A stretch of 64,000 nt of DNA from contig NZ_PDJU01000013.1 of NCBI RefSeq assembly GCF_004116455.1, positions 17,567-81,566 of the forward strand. The letters are read 5' to 3'. This document shows positions 19,002 through 27,604 of this stretch, in pieces (positions within the stretch are counted from its first letter, which is position 1; each line of letters begins with the position of its first letter). The notes under the pieces are model-generated. The model had not been told where the DNA came from. It saw nothing but the letters and a program-made list of their open reading frames with translations, and ran no database searches. Source of the DNA: Arcobacter sp. F155. Lineage in GTDB: Bacteria; Campylobacterota; Campylobacteria; Campylobacterales; Arcobacteraceae. The translations under genes were made by a program, and so were the position numbers.

Positions 19002-20236
19002 TCTAGAAGCTTCCCTGCTAGGTTACCACTTGCAAATGACCATTGCAAATTGTAACCGCCACATGGACCATCTAAATCTACAACTTCCCCACAAAAGTAT
19101 AATCCTTGTACAAGTTTACTTTGCATTGTTCTTGGGTTTATCTGCTTTAAGCTAATTCCACCTCTTGTAATCATAGCTCTTTCAAAACCTAAATGATTAC
19201 TAATTGTTAAAGGAGTATTTACTAAAATCTTTACAAGGTTTTGTCGTATTTCACCTTTTAAATCTTTGAATTTTAATTCATAATCAGCCTCAACTAACTT
19301 ACATAACTCTTTAATAACAGAGCTTGGTAATAGTGTTTCTAAGGTTTGTAATATATTAAAATCCGGATTAGCTAATGTTCTTTTTTTTATATATGAAAAA
19401 AGTTCTTCTTCATTCATTCCTTTTAACATATTTATTAAAATAGGAACTTCGCCATACTTCTCAAGTAAAGGAGTTACTTCCCTTGAAAAGTCTAAAACAA
19501 CTGGACCTCGAACACCTTTATTTGTAAAGATTAAATCCCCAGTCTTTTTAAGATTTTTATGTTTTTTTATATTTACACTAACTTGTGCTTTTGCTATTGT
19601 ATCAGCTCGGCATTGGGCAACCCAAGTGTCCTTTGTAAGTAAAGGAGTCATTGCAGGATGTAGAGAAGTTACTCTGTGTCCTGAAGCTTTTGCAAAAGTA
19701 TAACCATCACCATTTGCTCCAAGTTTTGGATAACCTAATCCTCCTGTTGCTACAATAACTTTTGTTGTAATAACTTCGCCTTTTGAGGTACAAACTTTCT
19801 TAACACAGTTATCTTCAAAAACTATATCATCTACTTTTGTACTATAAGCAACTTCTACTCCTACATTTATAAGCTCTTGTTCTAAAGCTTTTATTATAGT
19901 TGAAGAGTTGTGAGTTACAGGGAATACTTTAAAACCATCGGGAATATGTGTTTCTACTCCAATTTGTTCTAAAAAGTTTATAAGGTCTTGATGATTGAAA
20001 TCTTTAAGTGCATCAAACATAAACTTACCATTTTTTCCAAATGAATTCATAAAATCTTCATTTGAAAGTGTATTAGTAAGATTACATCTTCCTCCACCAG
20101 TAGCTTTTAGTTTAGGTCCTAATTTTTCTTGTTGCTCACATAGAAGAACATCTTTGCCATTTCTTGCTGCTACAATTGCAGATATCATACCTGCTGCACC
20201 AGAACCTATGACTACTAAGTCATAACTATTTTTCAT
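18998..20236 (-). CDS. HI0933/BaiN family NAD(P)/FAD-dependent oxidoreductase
   Basis: A 412 aa flavoprotein. The FAD dinucleotide fold is VVIGSGAAGMISAIVAARNG at residues 9-28. The family motif LKATGGGRCNLTN lies near residues 43-55, and a second glycine motif IVATGGLGYPKLGANGDG near 163-180. The C-terminal GLYFCGEVVDLDGPCGGYNLQWSF closes the FAD site. Related proteins include BaiN; the substrate here is unknown. It lies six bases downstream of mnmE. Confidence 0.9.
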   Translation of the reverse strand: MKNSYDLVVIGSGAAGMISAIVAARNGKDVLLCEQQEKLGPKLKATGGGRCNLTNTLSNEDFMNSFGKNGKFMFDALKDFNHQDLINFLEQIGVETHIPDGFKVFPVTHNSSTIIKALEQELINVGVEVAYSTKVDDIVFEDNCVKKVCTSKGEVITTKVIVATGGLGYPKLGANGDGYTFAKASGHRVTSLHPAMTPLLTKDTWVAQCRADTIAKAQVSVNIKKHKNLKKTGDLIFTNKGVRGPVVLDFSREVTPLLEKYGEVPILINMLKGMNEEELFSYIKKRTLANPDFNILQTLETLLPSSVIKELCKLVEADYELKFKDLKGEIRQNLVKILVNTPLTISNHLGFERAMITRGGISLKQINPRTMQSKLVQGLYFCGEVVDLDGPCGGYNLQWSFASGNLAGKLLD

Positions 20237-20242
20237 AAACTA

Positions 20243-21583
20243 TTATTTTCCTAGACAGAAAGAACCAAACATAACATCTAACATCTGGTCATGTTCATAT
20301 GGTCTAGTAATATTTGAAATTGAAGCTAAAGCTTCATTTATATGGTGGGCAAAAAACTCTAACTCACCAGTTTCTAAAGGCATAAATGCTTGTTTAATAT
20401 GAGAATAAGTATTCTCTACTTCATCTACTTGTCTTTTTGAAACTAAAGTCATATCATCACTATGAGTATTAGAATCTAAAATTATTTCTATCTTTTGCAC
20501 TAAAGGAGTAATAGTCTCTTTAGTACTCAAACTAACATAATTTTCTAAACTATTCTTTTCAAACTTATTTTTTAAATCACATTTATTTAAAACTGTGATT
20601 ATCTCTTTATGAGAATTATCTTCTAAAATATTTAAAATCTTTCTATCTTCATCATCTAAAGACTTACTATTATCAAAAAGTGCAATTACAATATCTGCTT
20701 CATTAACTGCTTCAATAGATTTTTCAATACCTATTTTTTCAATTACATCATCAGCTTCTCTAATACCAGCAGTATCAACTATTTTGATTATATGAGTTCC
20801 AATCTTTACAGACTCTTCAATAGTATCTCTAGTAGTTCCTGCAATATCAGAAATAATGGCTCTATCAAAATTTAGAAGTTTGTTTAAAAGTGAAGATTTA
20901 CCAACATTTGGTTTTCCAACTATTGCAACTTTAAAACCTTCTATAAGACCTTCTCTTCTTTTACTTGCATCAAGGGTATTTGATAGTTTTTCTTTTATTT
21001 TATCAAGCTTATTTTGAATCTGTTCAAAAATATCACTTGGTAAATCCTCTTCAGCATAATCAATATTTACTTCTGTATATGCAAGCATAAATAGTAAATC
21101 TTCTCTAATATCATTTACAAAGTTTGTTAACTCACCCTTTAGCTGTTTTGCTAATAGTTTAACTGCATCTTCACTTCTTGCTTCAATAATTTTTGCAATA
21201 GCTTCTGCTTTTGTAAGGTCAATTTTTCCATTTAAAAAAGCTCTTTTTGAAAACTCACCTGGATTTGCAAGTCTTGCACCACATTTAAGAACTTCTTGCA
21301 TAATGATATTAGAAATAGCAATTCCACCATGACATTGAAACTCTACTACATCTTCACCAGTAAAAGAGTAAGGGTTTTTAAAATATATTAAAAGTGCTTC
21401 ATCTATGATTTCATCATTTGAGTTATAAATAGTTCCAAGAGTTGCGACTCTTGGGTTAAGTTCTTTTTTCTTTGAAAGTTTTAAAGCAATGTTAAGAGCA
21501 TCTTTACCACTAACTCTTACAATAGAGATTGAGCCTACGCCATTTGCAGTTGCAATGGCTACAATTGTATTTTCATCTAACAA
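20243..21583 (-). CDS. mnmE: tRNA modification GTPase MnmE
   Basis: With MnmG it installs the carboxymethylaminomethyl group on U34 of certain tRNAs. The 446 aa protein has a formyl-THF-binding N domain, a helical domain, an inserted G domain with GKPNVGKSSLLN and DIAGTTRDT, and the terminal FCLGK with the catalytic cysteine. It lies two bases from the jag stop in the yidC-jag-mnmE order typical of many bacteria. Confidence 0.97.
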   Translation of the reverse strand: MLDENTIVAIATANGVGSISIVRVSGKDALNIALKLSKKKELNPRVATLGTIYNSNDEIIDEALLIYFKNPYSFTGEDVVEFQCHGGIAISNIIMQEVLKCGARLANPGEFSKRAFLNGKIDLTKAEAIAKIIEARSEDAVKLLAKQLKGELTNFVNDIREDLLFMLAYTEVNIDYAEEDLPSDIFEQIQNKLDKIKEKLSNTLDASKRREGLIEGFKVAIVGKPNVGKSSLLNKLLNFDRAIISDIAGTTRDTIEESVKIGTHIIKIVDTAGIREADDVIEKIGIEKSIEAVNEADIVIALFDNSKSLDDEDRKILNILEDNSHKEIITVLNKCDLKNKFEKNSLENYVSLSTKETITPLVQKIEIILDSNTHSDDMTLVSKRQVDEVENTYSHIKQAFMPLETGELEFFAHHINEALASISNITRPYEHDQMLDVMFGSFCLGK

Positions 21584-21585
21584 TT

Positions 21586-22467
21586 TTATTGCTCTTTGCT
21601 TCTGTACTCATTTACAAGTACGTATTTATCTCCTCTGATATTTGTTTTAACAGCTACATATTTATCAGGGAATTCTTCTCTTAGTTTTTTAAGTGCAATA
21701 TGCACTAAAATACCATCAAGTGGTTTTGTTTTATAAGAACCTTTTTCTTTGATTGTTTCAATTACAGGCTCTAGGTATGTATGAATTGCAGCTTCTTGAT
21801 TTTTTAAGAATTCTGCAACTTCAAGTCTTAGCATAAGTCCATATTTCTCATTAATCCAGTTGAATAAAATATATGATAAAGCTTTATATCTATACCCTTC
21901 TTTACCAATAAGTAAAGCAGAATCAGCTCCTGTAAACTCTATATAAAGTGTACTTTCATCATAAAACTCTACTTTGATATTATCAATTTCATAACAAGTA
22001 TCTGCGAAAAGTAAATTAAGTCCATCTTTAACTTCATCTAAAACTTCTTGTGATTCTTTCTTTACAATAATTTTAGACATTTCGTTTTGTTTTTCTGATT
22101 CGCTATAGAAGTTATCAAAAATCTTCTCTTTTGAATCAACATTAGGAACATCGTTTAATTTCTTTTCAGTTTTTTTAATATTTGAAGCTTTTTGTTCATT
22201 ATCGCTTCTATTTGAGTCTTCTATTTTTTTAGAAACATCTTCAATTTTGATATCTTTTTTTCTAAATCTTTGTTCTTTTTGTCTTCTATTATCTCTTTTT
22301 CTTCTTCTTGAAGTTGCAGTGATAATAGCAGTTTTTTTACCAAAGCCAAGGAAACCTTTACTTGGCTGTTGGATAATATCAATATCTAAATCTGTTATAG
22401 AACATTCAAATTCTGATGTTGCAAGCTCGTAAGCTTCTTCTAAACATTTAGCTTCAAATTTTTTCAT
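21586..22467 (-). CDS. jag: Jag/KhpB RNA-binding protein
   Basis: A 293 aa SpoIIIJ-associated protein. Three parts are visible: the Jag N domain (residues 1-50, with the PSKGFLGFGKKTAII motif), a charged low-complexity linker (about 55-150), and a C-terminal KH domain with an R3H-like end (about 160-293; LIGKEGYRYKAL and the DGILVHIALKKLREEFP stretch). It is thought to bind RNA, and sits directly behind yidC. Confidence 0.93.
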   Translation of the reverse strand: MKKFEAKCLEEAYELATSEFECSITDLDIDIIQQPSKGFLGFGKKTAIITATSRRRKRDNRRQKEQRFRKKDIKIEDVSKKIEDSNRSDNEQKASNIKKTEKKLNDVPNVDSKEKIFDNFYSESEKQNEMSKIIVKKESQEVLDEVKDGLNLLFADTCYEIDNIKVEFYDESTLYIEFTGADSALLIGKEGYRYKALSYILFNWINEKYGLMLRLEVAEFLKNQEAAIHTYLEPVIETIKEKGSYKTKPLDGILVHIALKKLREEFPDKYVAVKTNIRGDKYVLVNEYRSKEQ

Positions 22468-22476
22468 TATAGACTC

Positions 22477-24093
22477 CTATTTTTTAGCAGCTCTTTTTTT
22501 CTCAAACAGTTGATTAATGTAGTATTGCTGAGCAATTGTAAATACATTATTTACGAACCAGTATAGAGTTAAACCAGCTGGGAACCATAAGAAGAAGAAT
22601 GTAAAGATGATTGGTAACATTTGGAAAATCTTCTTTTGCATCTCATCTTGCATAGTATTTGGAGTAATTCTTTGTTGTAACCACATAGAAGCACCCATTA
22701 AAATTGGTAATACAAAATATGGATCCATTTCTGCTAAATCTTGTACCCAGAAAATCCACTCAGCACCTTTTAATTCAATTGCATTTAAAAGTACTCTATA
22801 GATTGCGAAGAATACAGGGATTTGTAAGATTAATGGTAAACAACCACCCATTGGGTTTGCATTATGCTTTTTATAAAGCTCCATCATGTGCATAGATTGT
22901 TTTTGTTTGTCATCTTTATATTTTTGTTGGATCTCTTTCATCTTAGGAGCTAAATCTTTTAGCTTGTTCATAGATACCATACCTTTGTATGATAATGGAT
23001 ATAAAACAAGTTTAATTAAGATTGTTAAAATAACAATTGTCCAACCCCAGTTTCCAACATATGATTGAATAAATTGAAGTAATGTAAACATTGGTTTTGC
23101 AATAAATGTAAACCAACCATACTCGATTACGTCTGTTAATTCTGGATGTAATGCTTTTAAGTCATTGAAGTTTTTAGGTCCCATATATCCAGAGAAAGAA
23201 GTCTTTTCAGTAACATGAACAAAACCTTGTGGGTTACTGTTATTATCTGGCATTAAAGATACTTGTAAAGAGTTATCAAAGTTATAAATAACTGTTGCAT
23301 AGTATCTATCAAAGTTAGAAACAAATTTGATTCCAGTATAAGATTTAACTTTATCTAAATCTTCATCTGAAGTTAATTCCATTGTTCCATCATTAAGTTT
23401 TAAATATAAACCATGGTCAGCATACATATCTGCTAAAACATTTGGTCTAAATCCATTTGTAATAAAGTATTGTTCTTTTTTATCTGTTGAGATATCTAAA
23501 TCATAGTGTCCATTTGGATAAACAGTAAAGTTTTTAGTTAAAGTAATACCTGATAGTTTTTGAACAAGTGTAAATTTTTGAGCTTCTGTACTTGCATCAA
23601 CATTTGTTGCAGTAGTTTCATAACTTACTTTGAAAGCTTCGTCATTAATATCAGTATTTGCAAATCTAACTTCTAATGGTCTTAATTGATCAGCTTCAAA
23701 AAGTTTGATTTGATCACCATTTTCATCTTTATATTTTGCATCTAATAAAGTTACTTGCGCTACTCTACCTAATTTATCAATTTCAATAATATTTCTATTA
23801 GTTTTAATAGTTGTTAAAATATTTGAAGAACCAATTGCTTTTGTTGATAAAGCTTGAATTGACTTATTCATGTCATCTTGTGATTGTCCAGCTGGTGCAT
23901 TTGCAACATTTGCTACATCTGGAGCACTATTTTGTTTTTGTTCTTTTGCAATTTGTTCTTGTTTAGCCTTCTCTTCTTGTTGAGGCTTTAATACTAAAAA
24001 TTCATAAGCTATAAAAAATGCAAACACTACAAGTGTCATTATTAGCATTCTTTTTTGCATACCATTATTATTGTTCATACTGTTATTCACCAT
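22477..24093 (-). CDS. yidC: Membrane protein insertase YidC
   Basis: Inserts proteins into the inner membrane alone or with SecYEG. The 538 aa protein has an N-terminal anchor (about residues 15-33), a large periplasmic domain (about 60-330) typical of Gram-negative members, and the conserved five-helix core with GWTIVILTILIKLVLYPL, NPMGGCLPLILQIPVFFAIY and a basic C terminus. It overlaps yidD by 11 bases. Confidence 0.97.
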   Translation of the reverse strand: MVNNSMNNNNGMQKRMLIMTLVVFAFFIAYEFLVLKPQQEEKAKQEQIAKEQKQNSAPDVANVANAPAGQSQDDMNKSIQALSTKAIGSSNILTTIKTNRNIIEIDKLGRVAQVTLLDAKYKDENGDQIKLFEADQLRPLEVRFANTDINDEAFKVSYETTATNVDASTEAQKFTLVQKLSGITLTKNFTVYPNGHYDLDISTDKKEQYFITNGFRPNVLADMYADHGLYLKLNDGTMELTSDEDLDKVKSYTGIKFVSNFDRYYATVIYNFDNSLQVSLMPDNNSNPQGFVHVTEKTSFSGYMGPKNFNDLKALHPELTDVIEYGWFTFIAKPMFTLLQFIQSYVGNWGWTIVILTILIKLVLYPLSYKGMVSMNKLKDLAPKMKEIQQKYKDDKQKQSMHMMELYKKHNANPMGGCLPLILQIPVFFAIYRVLLNAIELKGAEWIFWVQDLAEMDPYFVLPILMGASMWLQQRITPNTMQDEMQKKIFQMLPIIFTFFFLWFPAGLTLYWFVNNVFTIAQQYYINQLFEKKRAAKK

Positions 24094-24418
24094 TATTATT
24101 TTTCCACTCCCGATTTTTTACTATGAGGTATTTATTATTGTCTACTGGAATTAGCCAATATTTAATTTTTATTTTTTTAAAATTGATATTATTATGCTTT
24201 ACTATTTTTACAACTGGATAATCAAATCCACCTTCAAAAAGTTGATTGCATTTTAATATGCGTGATATTGTAAAATAAGTTGCCTTAAAAAAAGTATTGT
24301 TTTCGTATTGCCAGATGGCATAATTTGAACAAGATGGGTAATATCTACATGACCCGAAAGATATTACAGATAAATACCTTTGATAAAATTTTATCAAATA
24401 CTTAAATATTTTATTCAT
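24083..24418 (-). CDS. yidD: Membrane protein insertion efficiency factor YidD
   Basis: Small membrane-associated protein that aids YidC-dependent insertion. The 111 aa form keeps the family core: LIKFYQRYLSVI, the SCRYYPSCSNYAI cysteine motif near residues 22-34, and ISRILKCNQLFEGGFDYPV. Its C-terminal tail is longer than the E. coli protein. It overlaps rnpA by eight bases and yidC by 11, so translation is coupled through the operon. Confidence 0.95.
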   Translation of the reverse strand: MNKIFKYLIKFYQRYLSVISFGSCRYYPSCSNYAIWQYENNTFFKATYFTISRILKCNQLFEGGFDYPVVKIVKHNNINFKKIKIKYWLIPVDNNKYLIVKNREWKNNNGE

Positions 24419-24755
24419 CTGCTTTTAGTAATTGAAGTTTTTTCATAGCATACAAAAAATCTTTTTCTAGAGATTTATAATCTTTTTCAAAAACTCTCTC
24501 TTTTGCTACAAAAATATATTTACCGTTTTCTAACCTATTTTCAAACTTCAAGCAAAGTGCTCTTAGTTTTCGTTTTGCTTCACTTCTCTTTACAGCATTT
24601 CCTACTTTTTTTGAAGCAACAAATGCAAGATTTAAGTTTTCATCAGACGAAAAAAAAGCGACAAAAGTGTGCGTATGCCACTTTTTGCCGCTTTTATAAA
24701 GTCGATTAAAATCTCTTGAATTGTTAAGACGGTGCGATTTACTTAAACAGCTAAT
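24411..24755 (-). CDS. rnpA: Ribonuclease P protein component (apparent AUU start)
   Basis: Protein subunit of RNase P, which trims the 5' end of tRNA precursors. The frame is 114 codons and reads [20 protein letters not shown] at its N terminus, with the [23 protein letters not shown]-binding core at about residues 50-69. No ATG, GTG or TTG exists in this frame before that core: upstream codons run AAA AAG ATT AGC TGT TTA AGT, then a stop. The only plausible initiator is ATT at 24755-24753, behind AAAGG. It overlaps rpmH by 13 bases and yidD by eight. Confidence 0.9.
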   Translation of the reverse strand: MSCLSKSHRLNNSRDFNRLYKSGKKWHTHTFVAFFSSDENLNLAFVASKKVGNAVKRSEAKRKLRALCLKFENRLENGKYIFVAKERVFEKDYKSLEKDFLYAMKKLQLLKADE

Positions 24756-24877
24756 CTTTTTCTACCTTTAGCTCTTCTAGCTTTGATAACTTTTCTACCG
24801 TTTTTAGTCTTCATTCTGATTCTAAAACCATGCGTTCTTTTTCTTGGCGTGTTATGTGGTTGATATGTTCTTTTCAT
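24743..24877 (-). CDS. rpmH: 50S ribosomal protein L34
   Basis: Ribosomal protein bL34, 44 aa ([14 protein letters not shown] to KGRKRLAV), a near-consensus sequence. The ATG at 24877-24875 follows GAGGAATAAG. It heads the rpmH-rnpA-yidD-yidC-jag-mnmE run. A TATAAT (24917-24912, minus) lies about 35 bases upstream as a likely -10, with a poor -35. dnaA, the usual neighbour in many bacteria, is absent. Confidence 0.98.
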   Translation of the reverse strand: MKRTYQPHNTPRKRTHGFRIRMKTKNGRKVIKARRAKGRKRLAV

Positions 24878-24964
24878 AATCTTATTCCTCTATTCACAAA
24901 TTAAGTCGCGTATTATATTTAAACTATACTTAAATTTTGTTTAGTTTAAGTGTCTTTATAAAAT

Positions 24965-27541
24965 TTATTTTATATTTACTACAACTTCTTCATTTACTAA
25001 ATCAAACTCAACAGACGACCCTTCAGTGATTTTATCTTCTAAAATTAAATCTGCTAACTTATCCTCAACTATCTCATATATTGCTCTTTTTAACGGTCTA
25101 GCACCATATACAGGGTCAAATCCAATTTTCGCAATATGCTCTTTGGCACTAGAAGTTAATGAAATAGAGATATCTTTTTGTTCAACTTTTTTCTTAATTG
25201 AATCAAACATAATATCTACAATATTTGTAATCGCATCTAATCCTAATTGCTCAAAAATGATTATATCATCAAGTCTATTTAAAAACTCTGGTCTAAAGTG
25301 AGATTTTAACTCATTTAGTACTTCTTTTCTTCTATTTTCTTTATTTTCAATCTCAATTATCTTTGAACTTCCTATATTTGAAGTTAAAATAATGATTGTA
25401 TTTTTAAAATCAACAGTTACACCTTTGTTATCTGTTAACCTTCCATCATCTAAAACTTGTAATAAAATATTAAACACATCAGGGTGAGCTTTTTCAATCT
25501 CATCAAATAAAATTACGCTATATGGTTTTCTTCTAACTGCTTCTGTCAGCTGACCACCCTCTTCATATCCAACATAACCTGGGGCTGCACCAATTAGTCT
25601 AGATACCGCATGTTTTTCCATATATTCACTCATATCAAATCTAATAAGTGACTTTTCATCATCAAATAAAAATCTTGCAAGAGTTTTTGCACTCTCCGTT
25701 TTACCAACTCCTGTTGGCCCTAAGAACATAAATGAACCAATAGGTCTACTATCTTCACTTAATCCAGCTTTATTTCTTTTAATAGCTCTAGAGATTGCTT
25801 TTAAAGCCTCATCTTGCCCTATTACATCCTCTTTTAAAACTTGCTCAACTTTTAAAACTTTTTGTTTTTCAGAATCCATCATTTTATTTACTGGAATTCC
25901 AGTCCATCTTGAAACAATACTTGCAATTGCTTCTTCATCAACAGAGTTTCTTAAAAGAGTTCCCTCTTCTTGCATCTTTGCCCACTTTTCTTGATTCTCT
26001 TTTATTTTTGCTTCAAGTTGTGGAATCTCTCCATACTCAATAGAAGCTGCTTCTTCAAAGTTTGAATCTCTTTTTGCCCTTGCTGCTTTTGTTTTTAGTT
26101 CATCAATTTTTGCTTTTAATGTACTTTCAGCATTAAAAGTCTGCTTTTCATTTTCAAATCTTGTTTCTAAAGACTGTTTCTCTTCATTTAAGTTAGCTAA
26201 CTCTTTTTCAATCTCTTCTAGTCTTTCACTATTTTTCTTATTTTTTTCCATCTTTAATGCTTCTTTTTCCACATTAATAGTTTGGATTTTTCTTTTTATA
26301 TTTGATAAAGCAATTGGTTCAGACTCAATTTGCATTTTTAATTCTGCTGCTGCTTCATCAATTAAGTCAATTGCTTTATCAGGTAAAAATCTATCTGTAA
26401 TATATCTATTAGATAATTTTGCTGCACTAACTAGTGCACTATCATTTATAGTTACATTATGGTGTGTTTCTAACTTCTCTTTTATACCTCTTAATATTTG
26501 TAAAGCTTCATTTACACTTGGTTCATCTACATTTACAGGCTGAAATCTTCTTTGCATAGCAGCATCTTTTTCAAAATACTTTCTATATTCTTTAAGAGTT
26601 GTTGCACCTATTGTATGAAGCTCACCTCTAGCAAGACTAGGTTTTAAGATATTTGCTGCATCCATACTTCCTTCACTTGCACCTGCTCCAATAATAGTAT
26701 GAATCTCATCAATGAAAAGGATTATGTTTCCAGCTTTTTTAACCTCATCAATAACAGACTTTAATCTATCTTCAAATTCACCTCTATATTTTGCACCTGC
26801 AATCATTGCACTCATATCTAAAGTAATCACTTTTTTGTTTTGTAAACTTGTAGGAACATCTTTATTTACTATTCTTTGAGCAAGACCTTCTGCAATTGCA
26901 GTTTTACCAGTTCCTGGTTCACCTAATAAAATTGGGTTATTTTTTGTTTTTCTAATTAGAATTTGCATCATTCTATTTATTTGTTCATCTCTTCCAATTA
27001 CTGGGTCAAGCTCTCCATCAATAGCTTTTTTATTTAAATTTATTCCATATTTTTCTAGGGCATCAAAGTTTTCATCAGAACTAGCACTATCTACTGTAGC
27101 TCCTGCTCTCATAGCTTCAAGCTCTTTTGCTGCTTCTCTTAAGTCAATATATTTACCTAAAACTTCTTTTAACTCTTTTGTAGCAAAATTTGCCACAAGC
27201 CAAGTATCAATAGCAATAAACTTATCCCCTTGTTTTATAGCTTGTCCTTGTGCACTCTCTAAAGAACTAGCAAAACTTCTTGAAAGTTTAATATTCTCTT
27301 TTGATATAGATGATACAGATGTAAGTTTTGCTGCATAAGACTTAGCTTCTAGTTCTATTGCAACTTTATCAACATTCATTTTATTTAATAATTGATTTAA
27401 AACTGAATTAGTATTTGTTAATAAAGCCCATAGAAAGTGTATTACTTCTACTTCTTGATTTTTATTATGTAAAGCTAAAGACACTGAAGAATCAACTGTC
27501 TCAGCCATTTGATTTGTTAGTTTTTCGAATATTTGTTTCAT
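24965..27541 (-). CDS. clpB: ATP-dependent disaggregase ClpB
   Basis: Hexameric AAA+ chaperone that pulls proteins out of aggregates with DnaK. Two ATPase modules are present: P-loops GEPGTGKTA (about residue 200) and GPTGVGKTE (about residue 600). A long coiled-coil middle domain lies between them (about 395-520). The protein is 858 aa from the ATG at 27541; a GTG nine bases earlier is too close to AAAGGAG to be used. Its promoter is a perfect consensus overlapped by HspR- and HrcA-type operators. Confidence 0.96.
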   Translation of the reverse strand: MKQIFEKLTNQMAETVDSSVSLALHNKNQEVEVIHFLWALLTNTNSVLNQLLNKMNVDKVAIELEAKSYAAKLTSVSSISKENIKLSRSFASSLESAQGQAIKQGDKFIAIDTWLVANFATKELKEVLGKYIDLREAAKELEAMRAGATVDSASSDENFDALEKYGINLNKKAIDGELDPVIGRDEQINRMMQILIRKTKNNPILLGEPGTGKTAIAEGLAQRIVNKDVPTSLQNKKVITLDMSAMIAGAKYRGEFEDRLKSVIDEVKKAGNIILFIDEIHTIIGAGASEGSMDAANILKPSLARGELHTIGATTLKEYRKYFEKDAAMQRRFQPVNVDEPSVNEALQILRGIKEKLETHHNVTINDSALVSAAKLSNRYITDRFLPDKAIDLIDEAAAELKMQIESEPIALSNIKRKIQTINVEKEALKMEKNKKNSERLEEIEKELANLNEEKQSLETRFENEKQTFNAESTLKAKIDELKTKAARAKRDSNFEEAASIEYGEIPQLEAKIKENQEKWAKMQEEGTLLRNSVDEEAIASIVSRWTGIPVNKMMDSEKQKVLKVEQVLKEDVIGQDEALKAISRAIKRNKAGLSEDSRPIGSFMFLGPTGVGKTESAKTLARFLFDDEKSLIRFDMSEYMEKHAVSRLIGAAPGYVGYEEGGQLTEAVRRKPYSVILFDEIEKAHPDVFNILLQVLDDGRLTDNKGVTVDFKNTIIILTSNIGSSKIIEIENKENRRKEVLNELKSHFRPEFLNRLDDIIIFEQLGLDAITNIVDIMFDSIKKKVEQKDISISLTSSAKEHIAKIGFDPVYGARPLKRAIYEIVEDKLADLILEDKITEGSSVEFDLVNEEVVVNIK

Positions 27542-27543
27542 TT

Positions 27544-27570
27544 TTAGCACTCCTTTAATTCAACTGCTAA
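27544..27570 (-). promoter_or_regulatory. CIRCE-like element (HrcA site) at clpB
   Basis: Minus strand TTAGCAGTT-N9-GAGTGCTAA. The CIRCE consensus is TTAGCACTC-N9-GAGTGCTAA: the right arm is perfect, the left arm matches 7 of 9, and the spacer is exactly nine. It spans from about the transcription start to just before the ATG and includes the ribosome site, as CIRCE usually does. HrcA itself is not in the window. Confidence 0.75.
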
Positions 27571-27574
27571 TAAA

Positions 27575-27603
27575 ATTATAGCACTTGAGTCATATTTTGT
27601 CAA
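27575..27603 (-). promoter_or_regulatory. clpB sigma-70 promoter
   Basis: Minus strand TTGACA (27603-27598), a 17-base spacer, then TATAAT (27580-27575): the exact consensus at both boxes with optimal spacing. Such a strong promoter fits a gene held down by repressors and released on heat shock. Confidence 0.9.
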
Positions 27604-27604
27604 G
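27584..27604 (-). promoter_or_regulatory. HAIR-like element (HspR site) at clpB
   Basis: Minus strand CTTGACA-N7-ACTCAAG against the HspR consensus CTTGAGT-N7-ACTCAAG. The only two mismatches are the bases that form the end of the -35 TTGACA. It covers the -35 box and most of the spacer, where repressor binding would block polymerase. Confidence 0.7.

Noticed and set aside
24878..24964. Replication origin or dnaA boxes near rpmH
   Set aside because: No TTATNCACA-like cluster was seen in the gap, and dnaA is not adjacent.
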